The notes under the pieces: model-generated
Told to the model about the DNA's origin: nothing
What the model saw: the letters and a program-made list of their open reading frames with translations, nothing else
The model's database searches: none
Assembly (NCBI GenBank): GCA_947649645.1
Contig: CANSSP010000016.1
Span: 1 to 64,000, forward strand
Source: an uncultured Roseburia sp.
Lineage (GTDB): Bacteria; Bacillota; Clostridia; Lachnospirales; Lachnospiraceae
Reading direction: 5' to 3'
Length of the DNA: 64,000 nucleotides
Translations under genes and position numbers: made by a program
In this document: in pieces, positions 27,284 through 36,780 of the stretch
How positions within the stretch are numbered: position 1 is the stretch's first letter
How the letters are laid out: each line of letters opens with the position of its first letter

Positions 27284-29244
27284 CTCTCTTCCTCCAGTTC
27301 AATCGACAACGCCTCCCACGTCTCATAACATGCGTCCAGTTCCCCCTGGCATTCTGTCTGTTCTCCGGTAAGCGCACCCAGCTTTGCGGAATTTACGGCG
27401 TTTTCCGGCTTCTGACACTCTGCGTCAATCTCCGCGATCCGCGCTTCCAGCTCCGCGATCCTGGCCTCCGTCTTTTTCAGACTGTTCTCCAGCCTGCGCA
27501 GCCTGGCCTGAACAGCCTTTTTCGTCTGCCAGTCCGCTTTTGTGGATGCAGCGGAAGAATCTTCTTCTCCCGATGCGGCCTGCAGAAATCCCCCTCTTCC
27601 CTGTACCGCGCTCCCTGCGCCCGCAAACGTCTTCGTCATTTCTTCATGCTTCTCCAGATAATAGTCGTAGTTGCCGAGATAATTGACAAGCGTCTCTCCT
27701 GTCAGATCCAGGATGCGCGTCGCCGTCTGATTGATAAAATAGCGGTCATGAGATACGAAAAAAACGGTTCCCGTATACCGTCTTAAAGCCGTCTCTAAAA
27801 TCTCCTTGGAGGTGATATCGAGATGGTTCGTCGGCTCGTCAAGAATCAGAAAATTGGCGTCCGAGAGCATCAGCTTGGCCAGCGATACGCGCCCACGCTC
27901 TCCGCCGCTTAAATCTCCGATCCGTTTAAACACATCGTCTTCCGTAAACAAAAAAGCCGCCAGCACATTCCGGATTTTCGTATTGTTCAGCTTCGGATAG
28001 TCATCTGCAATCTCCGAAAAAATCGTCTTCTCCATATGGAGAAGCTGATGTTCCTGATCGTAATAACCGATATAGACATTCGCTCCCGTCGTGATGGCTC
28101 CGCCGTCCGCAGCGACAAGGCCGTTGATCATCTTTAGAATCGTCGTCTTTCCCGTCCCGTTATTCCCGATCAGAGCCACACGTTCCCCCCTCTTAATCTC
28201 AAAAGAGAGGTCAGAAAAAAGAGTGACCGGAGGATATGACTTGGCCAGGTGCTCCACGGCGAGAACATCGTTTCCGCTGATGACATTCGGCTCGAGCACA
28301 AGATGGATATCCGTATTTTCCTCCGTCGGCTTTTCGATGCGCTCAATTTTATCCAGCATTTTTTCCCGGCTTTCCGCCCTCCGGATGGATTTTTCCCGGT
28401 TGAACGACTTTAATTTTGCGATCACTTCCTCCTGATGCCGGATCTCCTTCTGCTGGTTTAAATACTGCCGGAGCAGATCTTCCCGCACTTTTGCTTTTTT
28501 TCTTGCAAAATCCGTGTAATTTCCCTGATATACAAAGCTTTTATGCTGAAAAATCTCAATCACCTTTGTCACAACGCGGTCCAGAAAATAGCGGTCGTGC
28601 GCCACGATGATAACCGCTCCTTTGTAGTTCATCAGAAAATTTTCCAGCCAGCGGATCGACTCCATATCCAGATGGTTCGTCGGCTCATCTAAAAGCAGAA
28701 CATCCGGTTTTGCCGCCAGAAGGCGCCCCAGGGAGACGCGCGTTTTCTGGCCGCCGGAGAGCTCAGCCATCTTTTTCGTAAACTCCTCCTCCGAAAAGCC
28801 AAGCCCCTTTAAGATGCCCCCCGCCTCACTGCGGTAGGTATAACCGCCGAGCAGTTCAAATTCATGACTCTGTCTGTGATAACTGTCTAACAGCTCCTCC
28901 AGCGCTTTTCCCGAAAGCCCTTCCATTCCGGCCTCCATCTCGCGCAGCCGCTCTTCCATTTTTAAGATATCTCTTCTGGAATTTAAAACTTCTTCATAAA
29001 TTGTCGTCTGCCCCGAGACATCCTGATACTGCGCGAGATAACCGATCGACGTGTCCTTTGCCAGCACCACCTGACCGTCGTCCGCCGCCTCTTCCTGTAC
29101 AATAATTTTAAGCAGCGTAGACTTGCCGGCGCCGTTGACGCCGACAATCGCTGCTTTTTCATTTGCTTCAATATGAAAACTGACTTCTTTTAAAATCTCG
29201 TCCGTCCCAAATGACTTTGAGACATTCTGACAGGATAAAATCAT
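27274..29244 (-). CDS. ABC-F family ATPase (translation factor type)
   Basis: 656 residues with two ABC domains and no membrane segments. Walker A motifs are GVNGAGKST and GNNGTGKTT, signatures LSGGQKTR and LSGGERGR, and both Walker B ends read LDEPTNHLD. The interdomain linker near 245-320 is Lys/Arg/Glu-rich, and the C-terminus (about 560-656) is a coiled coil. ABC-F proteins act on the ribosomal E site. YdiF/YfmR-like housekeeping members and antibiotic-protection members share this layout, and I cannot separate them here. The ATG at 29244 follows GAGAGGAA. A 34-codon upstream extension is not supported. Confidence 0.93.
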   Translation of the reverse strand: MILSCQNVSKSFGTDEILKEVSFHIEANEKAAIVGVNGAGKSTLLKIIVQEEAADDGQVVLAKDTSIGYLAQYQDVSGQTTIYEEVLNSRRDILKMEERLREMEAGMEGLSGKALEELLDSYHRQSHEFELLGGYTYRSEAGGILKGLGFSEEEFTKKMAELSGGQKTRVSLGRLLAAKPDVLLLDEPTNHLDMESIRWLENFLMNYKGAVIIVAHDRYFLDRVVTKVIEIFQHKSFVYQGNYTDFARKKAKVREDLLRQYLNQQKEIRHQEEVIAKLKSFNREKSIRRAESREKMLDKIERIEKPTEENTDIHLVLEPNVISGNDVLAVEHLAKSYPPVTLFSDLSFEIKRGERVALIGNNGTGKTTILKMINGLVAADGGAITTGANVYIGYYDQEHQLLHMEKTIFSEIADDYPKLNNTKIRNVLAAFLFTEDDVFKRIGDLSGGERGRVSLAKLMLSDANFLILDEPTNHLDITSKEILETALRRYTGTVFFVSHDRYFINQTATRILDLTGETLVNYLGNYDYYLEKHEEMTKTFAGAGSAVQGRGGFLQAASGEEDSSAASTKADWQTKKAVQARLRRLENSLKKTEARIAELEARIAEIDAECQKPENAVNSAKLGALTGEQTECQGELDACYETWEALSIELEEERRL

Positions 29245-29293
29245 ACTTCCTCTCATTCCGCCGCCCAGGCGGCCTTCTTTTTCGTGCCCTGCC

Positions 29294-30505
29294 CTACCGA
29301 AGGCTTTCCTCCAACGCCGCGCGGATGGCCTTGATAAAATCACCACTGTTTAAAACGGTCGGATTGGGATTGGTCGTAATCAGCGCCAGGTCTTTTGTCA
29401 TTTTACCGGACTCGATCGTCTTTATGCAGGCGTCCTCCAGCTTTTTCGCAAAATCGACAAGAGCCGCATTTTTATCGAGCTCCCCGCGCTTCTGTAACGC
29501 TCCGGTCCAGGCAAAAATAGTTGCCACCGAGTTTGTCGACGTCTCTTCCCCTTTTAAATGCTTATAGTAGTGACGCTGGACCGTTCCGTGCGCCGCCTCA
29601 TATTCATAGTATCCTTCCGGAGATACCAGCACAGACGTCATCATGGCAAGAGAGCCGAACGCGCTCGATATCATATCGCTCATCACATCGCCGTCGTAGT
29701 TTTTGCAGGCCCAGATATACCCGCCTTTTGATTTCATGACCCGCGCAACCGCATCGTCGATCAGCGTATAGAAATATTCGATTCCTGCGGCGTCAAATTT
29801 TTCTCTGTACTCCGCATCGAAAATCTCCTGGAATATATCCTTAAATGTGTGATCATATTTTTTGGAAATGGTATCTTTCGTCGCAAACCACAGGTCCTGC
29901 TTCTGGTCGAGCGCATAATTAAAGCAGCTCCTCGCAAAGCTCTCGACAGAACCGCAGAGATTGTGCTGTCCCTGTACCACGCCCGCGCCCGTAAAGTCGT
30001 GAATTAGTTCTCTCGTCTCGGTGCCGTCCTCTGCGGTGTAAACCAGCTCACATTTTCCCGGACCCGGAATTTTAAGTTCGGACGCCTTGTACACATCCCC
30101 GTATGCATGACGCGCGATCGTAATCGGTTTTTCCCAGTTCCTCACGCATGGCTCAATCCCTTTTACGACAATCGGCGTGCGGAACACCGTGCCGTCAAGC
30201 ATCGCGCGGATTGTACCGTTCGGGCTTTTCCACATCTCCTTTAACGTATACTCCGTCATTCTGGCCGCATTCGGCGTGATCGTCGCACACTTTACCGCAA
30301 CCCCGTATTTTCTGGTCGCATTGGCCGAATCCACCGTCACCTGATCGTCTGTATCGTTGCGGCACTTTAAGCCGAGATCATAATATTCCGTATTCAGCTC
30401 GATAAACGGGCTCAATAATTCATCCTTTATCATCTGCCAGAGGATGCGGGTCATCTCATCTCCGTCCATCTCCACCAGCGGGGTCGTCATTTTAATTTTC
30501 TCCAT
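29294..30505 (-). CDS. icd: NADP-dependent isocitrate dehydrogenase (dimeric, eukaryote-like type)
   Basis: 403 residues. It oxidises isocitrate to 2-oxoglutarate, making NADPH. Family features include [13 protein letters not shown], the substrate segment [18 protein letters not shown] and [16 protein letters not shown] near the cofactor site. It belongs to the subfamily of mitochondrial IDH2 rather than E. coli Icd. A GGGAGA site precedes the ATG, and it has its own promoter. It probably feeds glutamate synthesis in an incomplete TCA cycle. Confidence 0.95.
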   Translation of the reverse strand: MEKIKMTTPLVEMDGDEMTRILWQMIKDELLSPFIELNTEYYDLGLKCRNDTDDQVTVDSANATRKYGVAVKCATITPNAARMTEYTLKEMWKSPNGTIRAMLDGTVFRTPIVVKGIEPCVRNWEKPITIARHAYGDVYKASELKIPGPGKCELVYTAEDGTETRELIHDFTGAGVVQGQHNLCGSVESFARSCFNYALDQKQDLWFATKDTISKKYDHTFKDIFQEIFDAEYREKFDAAGIEYFYTLIDDAVARVMKSKGGYIWACKNYDGDVMSDMISSAFGSLAMMTSVLVSPEGYYEYEAAHGTVQRHYYKHLKGEETSTNSVATIFAWTGALQKRGELDKNAALVDFAKKLEDACIKTIESGKMTKDLALITTNPNPTVLNSGDFIKAIRAALEESLR

Positions 30506-30586
30506 CGCGCTCTCCCTTCTTCGCCCGACGGCCCAGAGCCTGAGCCGTCATTATCTGTACCTTTCCATTTTCTCTCTCAACACTTC

Positions 30587-30615
30587 ATTTAACCATTCCT
30601 GCCAGATTTTGTCAA
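30587..30615 (-). promoter_or_regulatory. Promoter upstream of icd
   Basis: TTGACA (30610-30615), 17 nt, TTAAAT (30587-30592) on the minus strand, in the gap after the site-2 protease gene. Confidence 0.55.
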
Positions 30616-30628
30616 TCCACAAATATGT

Positions 30629-31663
30629 CTACGTCATCAGACGCCGCACATCATTGATCACGACAAAAATCATAAACGCAAATAAAAGCATGATTCCGAT
30701 AAAGTGGACCATTCCCTCTTTTTCCGGGTCGACACGCCGCCCCCTGATTACCTCCGCAAACAGGAAGAGAAGCCGTCCCCCGTCCAGGGCCGGAAGCGGC
30801 AGAAGATTCATCACTCCCAGGTTGGCAGACAAAAAAATGGACATATAGAGCATCTGCAGGAAAACGCTGAACCACCCATAGGCAATATTCTTCTCATAGC
30901 CCTCACCGATCATATCCACGATACCGACCGGACCGCTCATCTGCTTTATGCTCACTTTTCCCGTCACAAGCGCCTTTAAACTGTTCAACGTCACCGAAAT
31001 CCAGTATTTTACCTCATACACGCTATATTTTAAGTTGTCAAAAAGGGACCCTGGCTTTCGCGCCGTGCTGCCGAGAAAACCGTACATATAATACCCTTTT
31101 TCCTCGTCAAGCTTTGGCGTAATGCGCACGGTGCGTCGCTCTCCGTCCCGTTCATAAACGATATCGACCGTCTCCCCCGGATGAAACTGCGTATACGCAC
31201 TGATCTCGCGGAAAAAATGAATCCGGCTGCGGTTCATCTTTACGATGACATCTCCTTCCTGCATGCCGGCTTCCTGGGCAGGATACCCTTCCTGCACGCC
31301 GGAAAGAACCGGGAGATCATATCCCGTATTGCAGTTTAATACAAATGCAAAGAAAAATGCCATGATAAAATTAAAAAGCGGTCCCGCAGCCACAACACTG
31401 ATGCGCGCCCAGACCGCTTTTTTCCCAAACGACCGGTCGCTGCTGCTCTCCTCGTCTTCGCCTTCCATCATGCACGCGCCGCCGATCGGGAACAGCTTCA
31501 GCGAATAAGTCGTATCTCCCTTCGTAAAACCGATCAGCGTCGGCCCCATTCCAAGGCAGAACTCATTGACCCTGATTCCGTTCGCCTTCGCCAGAAGAAA
31601 ATGGCCCAGCTCATGAAAAAGAATAATAACACTGAATACGATAAGTGCAACAATGATTTTCAT
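30629..31663 (-). CDS. rseP: RseP/RasP-family site-2 intramembrane metalloprotease
   Basis: 344 residues. The zinc motif HELGH lies in helix 1 (residues about 17-21), a PDZ domain at about 110-190, and the third ligand in LLPLPALDGGRL near 285. It cleaves membrane anchors such as anti-sigma factors or signal peptides. The gene follows dxr by 26 nt in the usual uppS-cdsA-dxr-rseP order. Confidence 0.95.
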   Translation of the reverse strand: MKIIVALIVFSVIILFHELGHFLLAKANGIRVNEFCLGMGPTLIGFTKGDTTYSLKLFPIGGACMMEGEDEESSSDRSFGKKAVWARISVVAAGPLFNFIMAFFFAFVLNCNTGYDLPVLSGVQEGYPAQEAGMQEGDVIVKMNRSRIHFFREISAYTQFHPGETVDIVYERDGERRTVRITPKLDEEKGYYMYGFLGSTARKPGSLFDNLKYSVYEVKYWISVTLNSLKALVTGKVSIKQMSGPVGIVDMIGEGYEKNIAYGWFSVFLQMLYMSIFLSANLGVMNLLPLPALDGGRLLFLFAEVIRGRRVDPEKEGMVHFIGIMLLFAFMIFVVINDVRRLMT

Positions 31664-31689
31664 ATCAACCTACTTCCCTTTCTTTTCCG

Positions 31690-32832
31690 TCACCATTGTT
31701 CCGAAATCTGCCCGTAAACGGTCTGCTCCGTCATAAGAATCTCATCTACCGTCGGATCTGCGATGTAATCCGCACTGTCCATACAGGATTCTATAATCTC
31801 TGTAATCTCCGGATAGCGGATTTTCTGTTCCAGAAAGAGCGCCACCGCACGCTCGTTGGCCGCGTTAAACACCGTCGGCAGATTACCTCCCCGCTCAAGC
31901 GCCTCATAGGCAAGCGAAAGCCCCTTAAACGTCTTAAGATCCGGCTCCTCAAACGTCAGATTCTTAAGACTGCACAGATTCAGACGCTCCCCCGAAAGGC
32001 TGCGCCGCATCGGATAATAAAGCGCATACTGTATGGGCAGCCGCATATCCGGCGTGCCGAGCTGGGCAATCACTGCGCCGTCGACAAACTCAACCGCCGA
32101 GTGAATAATACTCTGCGGATGGACGACCACCTGTATCTGACCGGGCAGAACGCCGAACAGCCATTTCGCTTCCATTACCTCAAGCCCCTTGTTCACAAGC
32201 GTGGAAGAATCAATTGTGATTTTTCTGCCCATGGACCAGTTCGGGTGCTTTAAAGCATCTTCCACTCTGATATCTTCAAGCTCCTCTTTCTTTTTCCCGC
32301 GGAACGGCCCGCCGGAAGCGGTCAGCAGAATCTTATGCACTGCATTCCGGCCCGCCCCCTGCAGACACTGAAAGATGGCGCTGTGTTCGCTGTCCACCGG
32401 AAGAATCGGAACGCCGCATTCTCTGGCCAGCGGCATGATAAGGTGCCCCGCCGTGACAAGCGTTTCCTTGTTGGCAAGAGCAATCGCCTTCCCTGCCTTA
32501 ATCGCCGCGATCGTCGGCTTAATTCCCAGCATCCCCACAATCGCCGTGACAAAAATCTCACTCTCCGGCTGCACGGCCACCTCGGTCAGCCCCTCCATGC
32601 CGCAGACAATTTTTACATCCAGATCCGCCGTGCGCTGCCGTAAATCCCGTGCGGCATCCTCCTGGAAAACACAGGCAAGCAGAGGCTTAAACTCACGGAT
32701 CTGCTCTTCCATCAGGCGGATATTTCTCCCCGCCGCCAGCGCCGTGACCCGGATATCCTTCTGCTCCCTCACAATCGAAAGTGTCTGCGTGCCAATGGAA
32801 CCCGTAGACCCTAAAACTGCTATTTTTTTCAT
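31690..32832 (-). CDS. dxr: 1-deoxy-D-xylulose-5-phosphate reductoisomerase
   Basis: 380 residues. It makes MEP in the non-mevalonate isoprenoid pathway, using NADPH. NADPH-binding GSTGSIGTQTL is at the start; metal and substrate motifs are PVDSEHSAIFQ, LTASGGPFRG and WSMGRKITIDSSTLVNKG. It supplies precursors for UppS two genes upstream in the same run. 17 nt separate it from cdsA. Confidence 0.97.
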   Translation of the reverse strand: MKKIAVLGSTGSIGTQTLSIVREQKDIRVTALAAGRNIRLMEEQIREFKPLLACVFQEDAARDLRQRTADLDVKIVCGMEGLTEVAVQPESEIFVTAIVGMLGIKPTIAAIKAGKAIALANKETLVTAGHLIMPLARECGVPILPVDSEHSAIFQCLQGAGRNAVHKILLTASGGPFRGKKKEELEDIRVEDALKHPNWSMGRKITIDSSTLVNKGLEVMEAKWLFGVLPGQIQVVVHPQSIIHSAVEFVDGAVIAQLGTPDMRLPIQYALYYPMRRSLSGERLNLCSLKNLTFEEPDLKTFKGLSLAYEALERGGNLPTVFNAANERAVALFLEQKIRYPEITEIIESCMDSADYIADPTVDEILMTEQTVYGQISEQW

Positions 32833-32849
32833 TGGTCTCTCCTTTTTGT

Positions 32850-33656
32850 CTAGGGTGAAATCACATACACCGCAAGAAAATAAATAAGCGGCGCCGTAAA
32901 AATCACGCTGTCAAAACGGTCTAAAATACCTCCGTGCCCGGGAATCAGCGTCCCGTAATCCTTAATGTCATAATTCCGCTTGACGGCAGATGCCGCCAGA
33001 TCACCGACCATGGAGACAAGGGCGCCCGCTGCGCAGATACCTGCAAGAAAAAAGATCTGCCGCGACGTCACCCCCATAGCTTCCCTGAATATGATTCCGT
33101 ACAGACCGGCGAGCAGCGCCGCACCGAGCACGCCGCCGACGGCTCCCTCCACCGACTTTTTAGGGCTGAGCCGCGGAGACATTCTGTGTTTCCCGAACTT
33201 CACGCCGACGCAGTACGCGCAGGTATCGCATCCCCAGGAACACAGAAAGATCAGCCAGACAAGATAAGCCCCTGTGGGAAGCTCCCGCGTCCGGTATATG
33301 AACGAGAGCATCACCGCCACATAAAAAACACCGAAAAATGCCGCCAGAACCTGTTCCGTCCGATATTTCGGATAAGTAAACACATACGCCGCCATCAGCA
33401 GAATCAGAAATCCCAGGACGAACACCATCGGATCCGGCAGTAAAGGAAAACGCAGTGCGACATAGTATACTCCTGCGGCAAGATACCCGATCATCCCCGG
33501 CGCTGCCTTTTCAATCCCCAGAATGCGGTACAGTTCGTACATGCCAATATAAGATATCAGCAGTGAAGCCGCTAAGAGGATATCTCCTCCGGCCGTAATC
33601 AGTCCCAACGCGGCAATCACCAGCACGATCCCGCTCAACAGTCTTGTCTTAAACAT
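32850..33656 (-). CDS. cdsA: Phosphatidate cytidylyltransferase
   Basis: 268 residues with about eight hydrophobic segments. It makes CDP-diacylglycerol for phospholipid synthesis. The C-terminal signature SMVGDLAASAVKRNYDIKD to PGHGGILDRFDS is intact. It lies between uppS (18 nt) and dxr. Confidence 0.96.
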   Translation of the reverse strand: MFKTRLLSGIVLVIAALGLITAGGDILLAASLLISYIGMYELYRILGIEKAAPGMIGYLAAGVYYVALRFPLLPDPMVFVLGFLILLMAAYVFTYPKYRTEQVLAAFFGVFYVAVMLSFIYRTRELPTGAYLVWLIFLCSWGCDTCAYCVGVKFGKHRMSPRLSPKKSVEGAVGGVLGAALLAGLYGIIFREAMGVTSRQIFFLAGICAAGALVSMVGDLAASAVKRNYDIKDYGTLIPGHGGILDRFDSVIFTAPLIYFLAVYVISP

Positions 33657-33674
33657 GATTTTATCTCCCCACCG

Positions 33675-34382
33675 TTATTCTTCTCCGATCCCCCCGAATC
33701 TTCGATCCCTCTTATTATACGCCGCAATGGCCTGCTCTAATTCTTCTTTGCGAAAATCGGGCCACGGAACGTCTGTAAAATAAAATTCACTGTATGCGAG
33801 CTGCCAGAGAAGGTAGTTTGACAGCCTCTGTTCTCCGCCGGTCCGGATTAAAAGATCGGGATCCGGGATATCTGCCGTGTCCAGATAACCCGCAAACAAA
33901 GACTCATCCATTTCATCCGCCGTATGGATGCCCGCCGCAATATCGGCGTGCATCCGGCGCATCGCCCTTACCATCTCGTCCCTGCTTCCATAGTTGATGG
34001 CGATCTGCAGATTCAGACCGTCATTGTCTGCGGAGGCAGACTCCAGCGCGCGGATCTGCTCTCTGAATTTCTCACTCAGTACCGTGGTATCCCCGATCAC
34101 GCGCACACGCATATTATTCTTATCCGCGGTACGGATACAATTTTTCAGATAACTTTCCAGAAGTTTCATCAGCGCGCGCACCTCGCTGTCGGGCCGGTTC
34201 CAGTTTTCCGTGGAAAACGCATACATCGTCACATATCTGACCCCCAGATCATAGGCGGCCTGACAGACCGTCTCTACATTTTTCGCGCCCATCGTATGTC
34301 CATAATTGCGCGGCATTCCCTTTGCCTTTGCCCATCTTCCGTTTCCGTCCAGAATGATCGCAATATGCTGCGGAATTTTCAT
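33675..34382 (-). CDS. uppS: Undecaprenyl diphosphate synthase (cis-prenyltransferase)
   Basis: 235 residues. It extends farnesyl diphosphate with isopentenyl diphosphate to the C55 wall-lipid carrier. IILDGNGRWAKAKG carries the catalytic Asp, and DLLIRTGGEQRLSNYLLWQ and EFYFTDVPWPDF are further family blocks. The ATG at 34382 follows a G-rich site; a 14-codon upstream extension is not used. The gene follows frr by 84 nt. Confidence 0.96.
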   Translation of the reverse strand: MKIPQHIAIILDGNGRWAKAKGMPRNYGHTMGAKNVETVCQAAYDLGVRYVTMYAFSTENWNRPDSEVRALMKLLESYLKNCIRTADKNNMRVRVIGDTTVLSEKFREQIRALESASADNDGLNLQIAINYGSRDEMVRAMRRMHADIAAGIHTADEMDESLFAGYLDTADIPDPDLLIRTGGEQRLSNYLLWQLAYSEFYFTDVPWPDFRKEELEQAIAAYNKRDRRFGGIGEE

Positions 34383-34466
34383 CTTATGCCCCCATTCCAT
34401 TATAGCGAAAATGAGGACACGCATTCCGTCATGTCCCCATACTCTTTGTTCCCGATATCTACGCCT

Positions 34467-35021
34467 TTAAACGGTCATAATCTCTTTTGTCTTCGCCTCC
34501 ACGGCTTTGTCTACTTCCGCGATATACTTATCCGTCATCTTCTGCGTCTTTTCTTCGAGCTCCTTGATCTCATCCTCTGATACATCTGTACTTTTCGCCA
34601 GCTTTTTAAAGGAATCGTTGGCATCGCGGCGGATATTGCGGACCGCAACCTTCGCGTTCTCACCTTTTTTCCTGATCTCCTTCGCCAGCTCCTTACGACG
34701 CTCCTCAGTCAGCTCCGGAAACAGAAGACGGATCACCTTTCCGTCATTCGTCGGATTGATTCCCAGATCCGACGTCAGGATCGCCTTTTCGATCTCTTTT
34801 ACCATAGAAGGCTCCCAGGGCTGAATCTGAAGCATCCGCGGCTCCGGAACGTTGACGTTTGCAACCTGCTGGATGGCTGTCGGAGCTCCGTAGTAATTTA
34901 CCCGCAGTTTGTCCAGAACGTGCGGATTTGCACGTCCCGCCCGGATACTGCCAAATTCATCCGCCAGATTCCCCATTGTCTTCTGCATCTTATTATCATA
35001 TTGAACCAGTCTCTCATCCAT
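34467..35021 (-). CDS. frr: Ribosome recycling factor
   Basis: 184 residues, the standard length. It splits post-termination ribosomes with EF-G. IRAGRANPHVLDKLRVNYYG and LTEERRKELAKEIRKKGE are characteristic. The start at 35021 follows a GGGGG site. Order pyrH-frr-uppS is conserved. Confidence 0.97.
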   Translation of the reverse strand: MDERLVQYDNKMQKTMGNLADEFGSIRAGRANPHVLDKLRVNYYGAPTAIQQVANVNVPEPRMLQIQPWEPSMVKEIEKAILTSDLGINPTNDGKVIRLLFPELTEERRKELAKEIRKKGENAKVAVRNIRRDANDSFKKLAKSTDVSEDEIKELEEKTQKMTDKYIAEVDKAVEAKTKEIMTV

Positions 35022-35122
35022 ATGCTTCCCCCCTGCTTTTCCCAATGTCTCCCTGTTTTCACGCTGCCCGCTCTGCAGACCGGCGCCGGAACAAAAAATC
35101 CCTGGCAGCTGTGCATTCCGGA

Positions 35123-35836
35123 TTATCGGTTATCCGGAACGTCCACAGTAACCTTCGTGCCGTCGAAGGCTCCCGTCATCGCTTTTACAATGCTGTTTTC
35201 TCCGCTCAGCCCAAATACAAACATGGGCATTTTATTCTCCATGCACATGATGGAAGCCGTCAGATCAACCACTGCCAGTTTACGGTCAATAACTTCCTGA
35301 ATCGAAATCTCATCGTATTTTTGCGCAGACGGATTTACCTTCGGATCACTGTCATACACGCCGTCAATGGCTTTCGCCAGATAGATACCGTCCGCATCCA
35401 TCTCAACTGCCCTTAAAACAATGCCGGTATCCGTCGAAAAGTAGGGATGTCCCGTCCCTCCTGCAAAGAAGACCACCATCCCTTTTTCAAAATATTTATT
35501 CGCGCGGTCCTTCGAAAAGAGCTTTGTCATGGCGCCGCACTCAAATGGCGTTAAAATCTGCGTTTTCATCCCGATCGAGCGAAAAATCTCGGAAACATAG
35601 ATACAGTTCATAATCGTTGCCAGCATCCCGATCTGATCCGCCTTGGTCCGGTCGATCGTCCCGCTCGTTCTTCCCCTCCAGAAATTACCGCCTCCGATCA
35701 CGATACCGACCTGTACGCCACTCTCCGTAATCTCCTTTACCTGACGCGCAACTTCCGTCACGGTCGCCTCGTCAAAACCGGTATGTTTTTTCCCCGCGAG
35801 AGCCTCCCCGCTCAGCTTCAGCAAAACCCGCCTCAT
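35123..35836 (-). CDS. pyrH: UMP kinase
   Basis: 237 residues, amino-acid-kinase fold. It phosphorylates UMP to UDP. LLKLSGEAL at the N-terminus, VIGGGNFWRGR, and the AGGTGHPYFSTDTGIVLRA block are diagnostic. The genes rpsB and tsf, commonly upstream in Firmicutes, are absent here; a bactofilin gene takes that place 15 nt upstream. Confidence 0.97.
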   Translation of the reverse strand: MRRVLLKLSGEALAGKKHTGFDEATVTEVARQVKEITESGVQVGIVIGGGNFWRGRTSGTIDRTKADQIGMLATIMNCIYVSEIFRSIGMKTQILTPFECGAMTKLFSKDRANKYFEKGMVVFFAGGTGHPYFSTDTGIVLRAVEMDADGIYLAKAIDGVYDSDPKVNPSAQKYDEISIQEVIDRKLAVVDLTASIMCMENKMPMFVFGLSGENSIVKAMTGAFDGTKVTVDVPDNR

Positions 35837-35851
35837 ATTCGTCCTCCAGTA

Positions 35852-36766
35852 TTATTCGGCTGCTTCCGGCCCGGCTGTGCCGTCCGGCCCTTTCTTATTC
35901 TCAAACAGACTCTGTACGTCAACATCGGAATAGCACTGCGAGCAGAATCCTTCGATGACGGCACCGTTATTGATCTGCACGGAACGGGATTTGATATTCC
36001 CCATGACGACAGCGGAAGTATCAACCACCACCGGTCCCTGCACATCAATATCACCCTTGATCGCACCTGCAATGACTGCGGATGCACTCGTCACGTTTCC
36101 GATGATAACGGAACCAAGACCGATCTTGACGGTTCCGGTACTCACAACTTCTCCTTCCACCTGCGCCGCATCCGCAAAAAATTCGGACGTATTGCTGTTT
36201 CCGTTTACGACTCCCGTCACAGTCAGTTTACCATTGCATCCGACATTGCCGTTTACCTGTCCGCGGATATCGAGAGAACCGGCCGACATAATGTCGCCCT
36301 TGATCACCGTTCCCTCCGTGATGACAGAAACTTCATCTGTGTGTAATCTTTCCTGGTTTGTTACTGGTGTTGCTGCATTATCAGCCATTTTTTTCTCCTC
36401 CTGGGTTGATCTGTTTTTTGCATCCTGTGTATGTTCCCGACCTTCGTTAAGCGACGCCGCATCTCCTGACGGCACTGCTCCCCTTGCAGGCCCCTGATCT
36501 GCCGCGGCAGATACTGTGGGACCGGTCTGCCGTCTGGCGGCCTGCATGACCGGTGTCTGCACCGGCAGCGGCTGTACCGGTTTTACTGATTTTACCTGTT
36601 CCAGAAGCCCGTCCAGCTTTGATAATTCGGATTCCACGTCAACTTCGCCTTCCAGCGTGTTCACAGACACTCCACTCTTTTTCTTCGCCTCCAGGTCTTC
36701 ATCTCCAGGTACCAGTTCATTGACTGCCTGTGAAAAGTCTTCCTTAAAGTCCTTGAAAAATCCCAT
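35852..36766 (-). CDS. Bactofilin-type polymer-forming cytoskeletal protein
   Basis: 304 residues. The C-terminal half (about 140-285) is a right-handed beta-helix of repeated short strands (VITEGTVIKGDIMSAGSLDIRG, then VNGNV, GDIDVQGPV and similar), the bactofilin (DUF583) pattern. The N-terminal half is a flexible, Gln/Ala/Pro-rich linker (60-130) after an amphipathic start MGFFKDFKEDF. It ends in a Cys-containing turn (GFCSQCY) and an acidic tail. Bactofilins self-assemble at the membrane and position wall enzymes. The neighbouring secreted deacetylase fits such a role. There is no transmembrane segment. Confidence 0.88.
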   Translation of the reverse strand: MGFFKDFKEDFSQAVNELVPGDEDLEAKKKSGVSVNTLEGEVDVESELSKLDGLLEQVKSVKPVQPLPVQTPVMQAARRQTGPTVSAAADQGPARGAVPSGDAASLNEGREHTQDAKNRSTQEEKKMADNAATPVTNQERLHTDEVSVITEGTVIKGDIMSAGSLDIRGQVNGNVGCNGKLTVTGVVNGNSNTSEFFADAAQVEGEVVSTGTVKIGLGSVIIGNVTSASAVIAGAIKGDIDVQGPVVVDTSAVVMGNIKSRSVQINNGAVIEGFCSQCYSDVDVQSLFENKKGPDGTAGPEAAE

Positions 36767-36780
36767 GTTCTTTCCTCCGT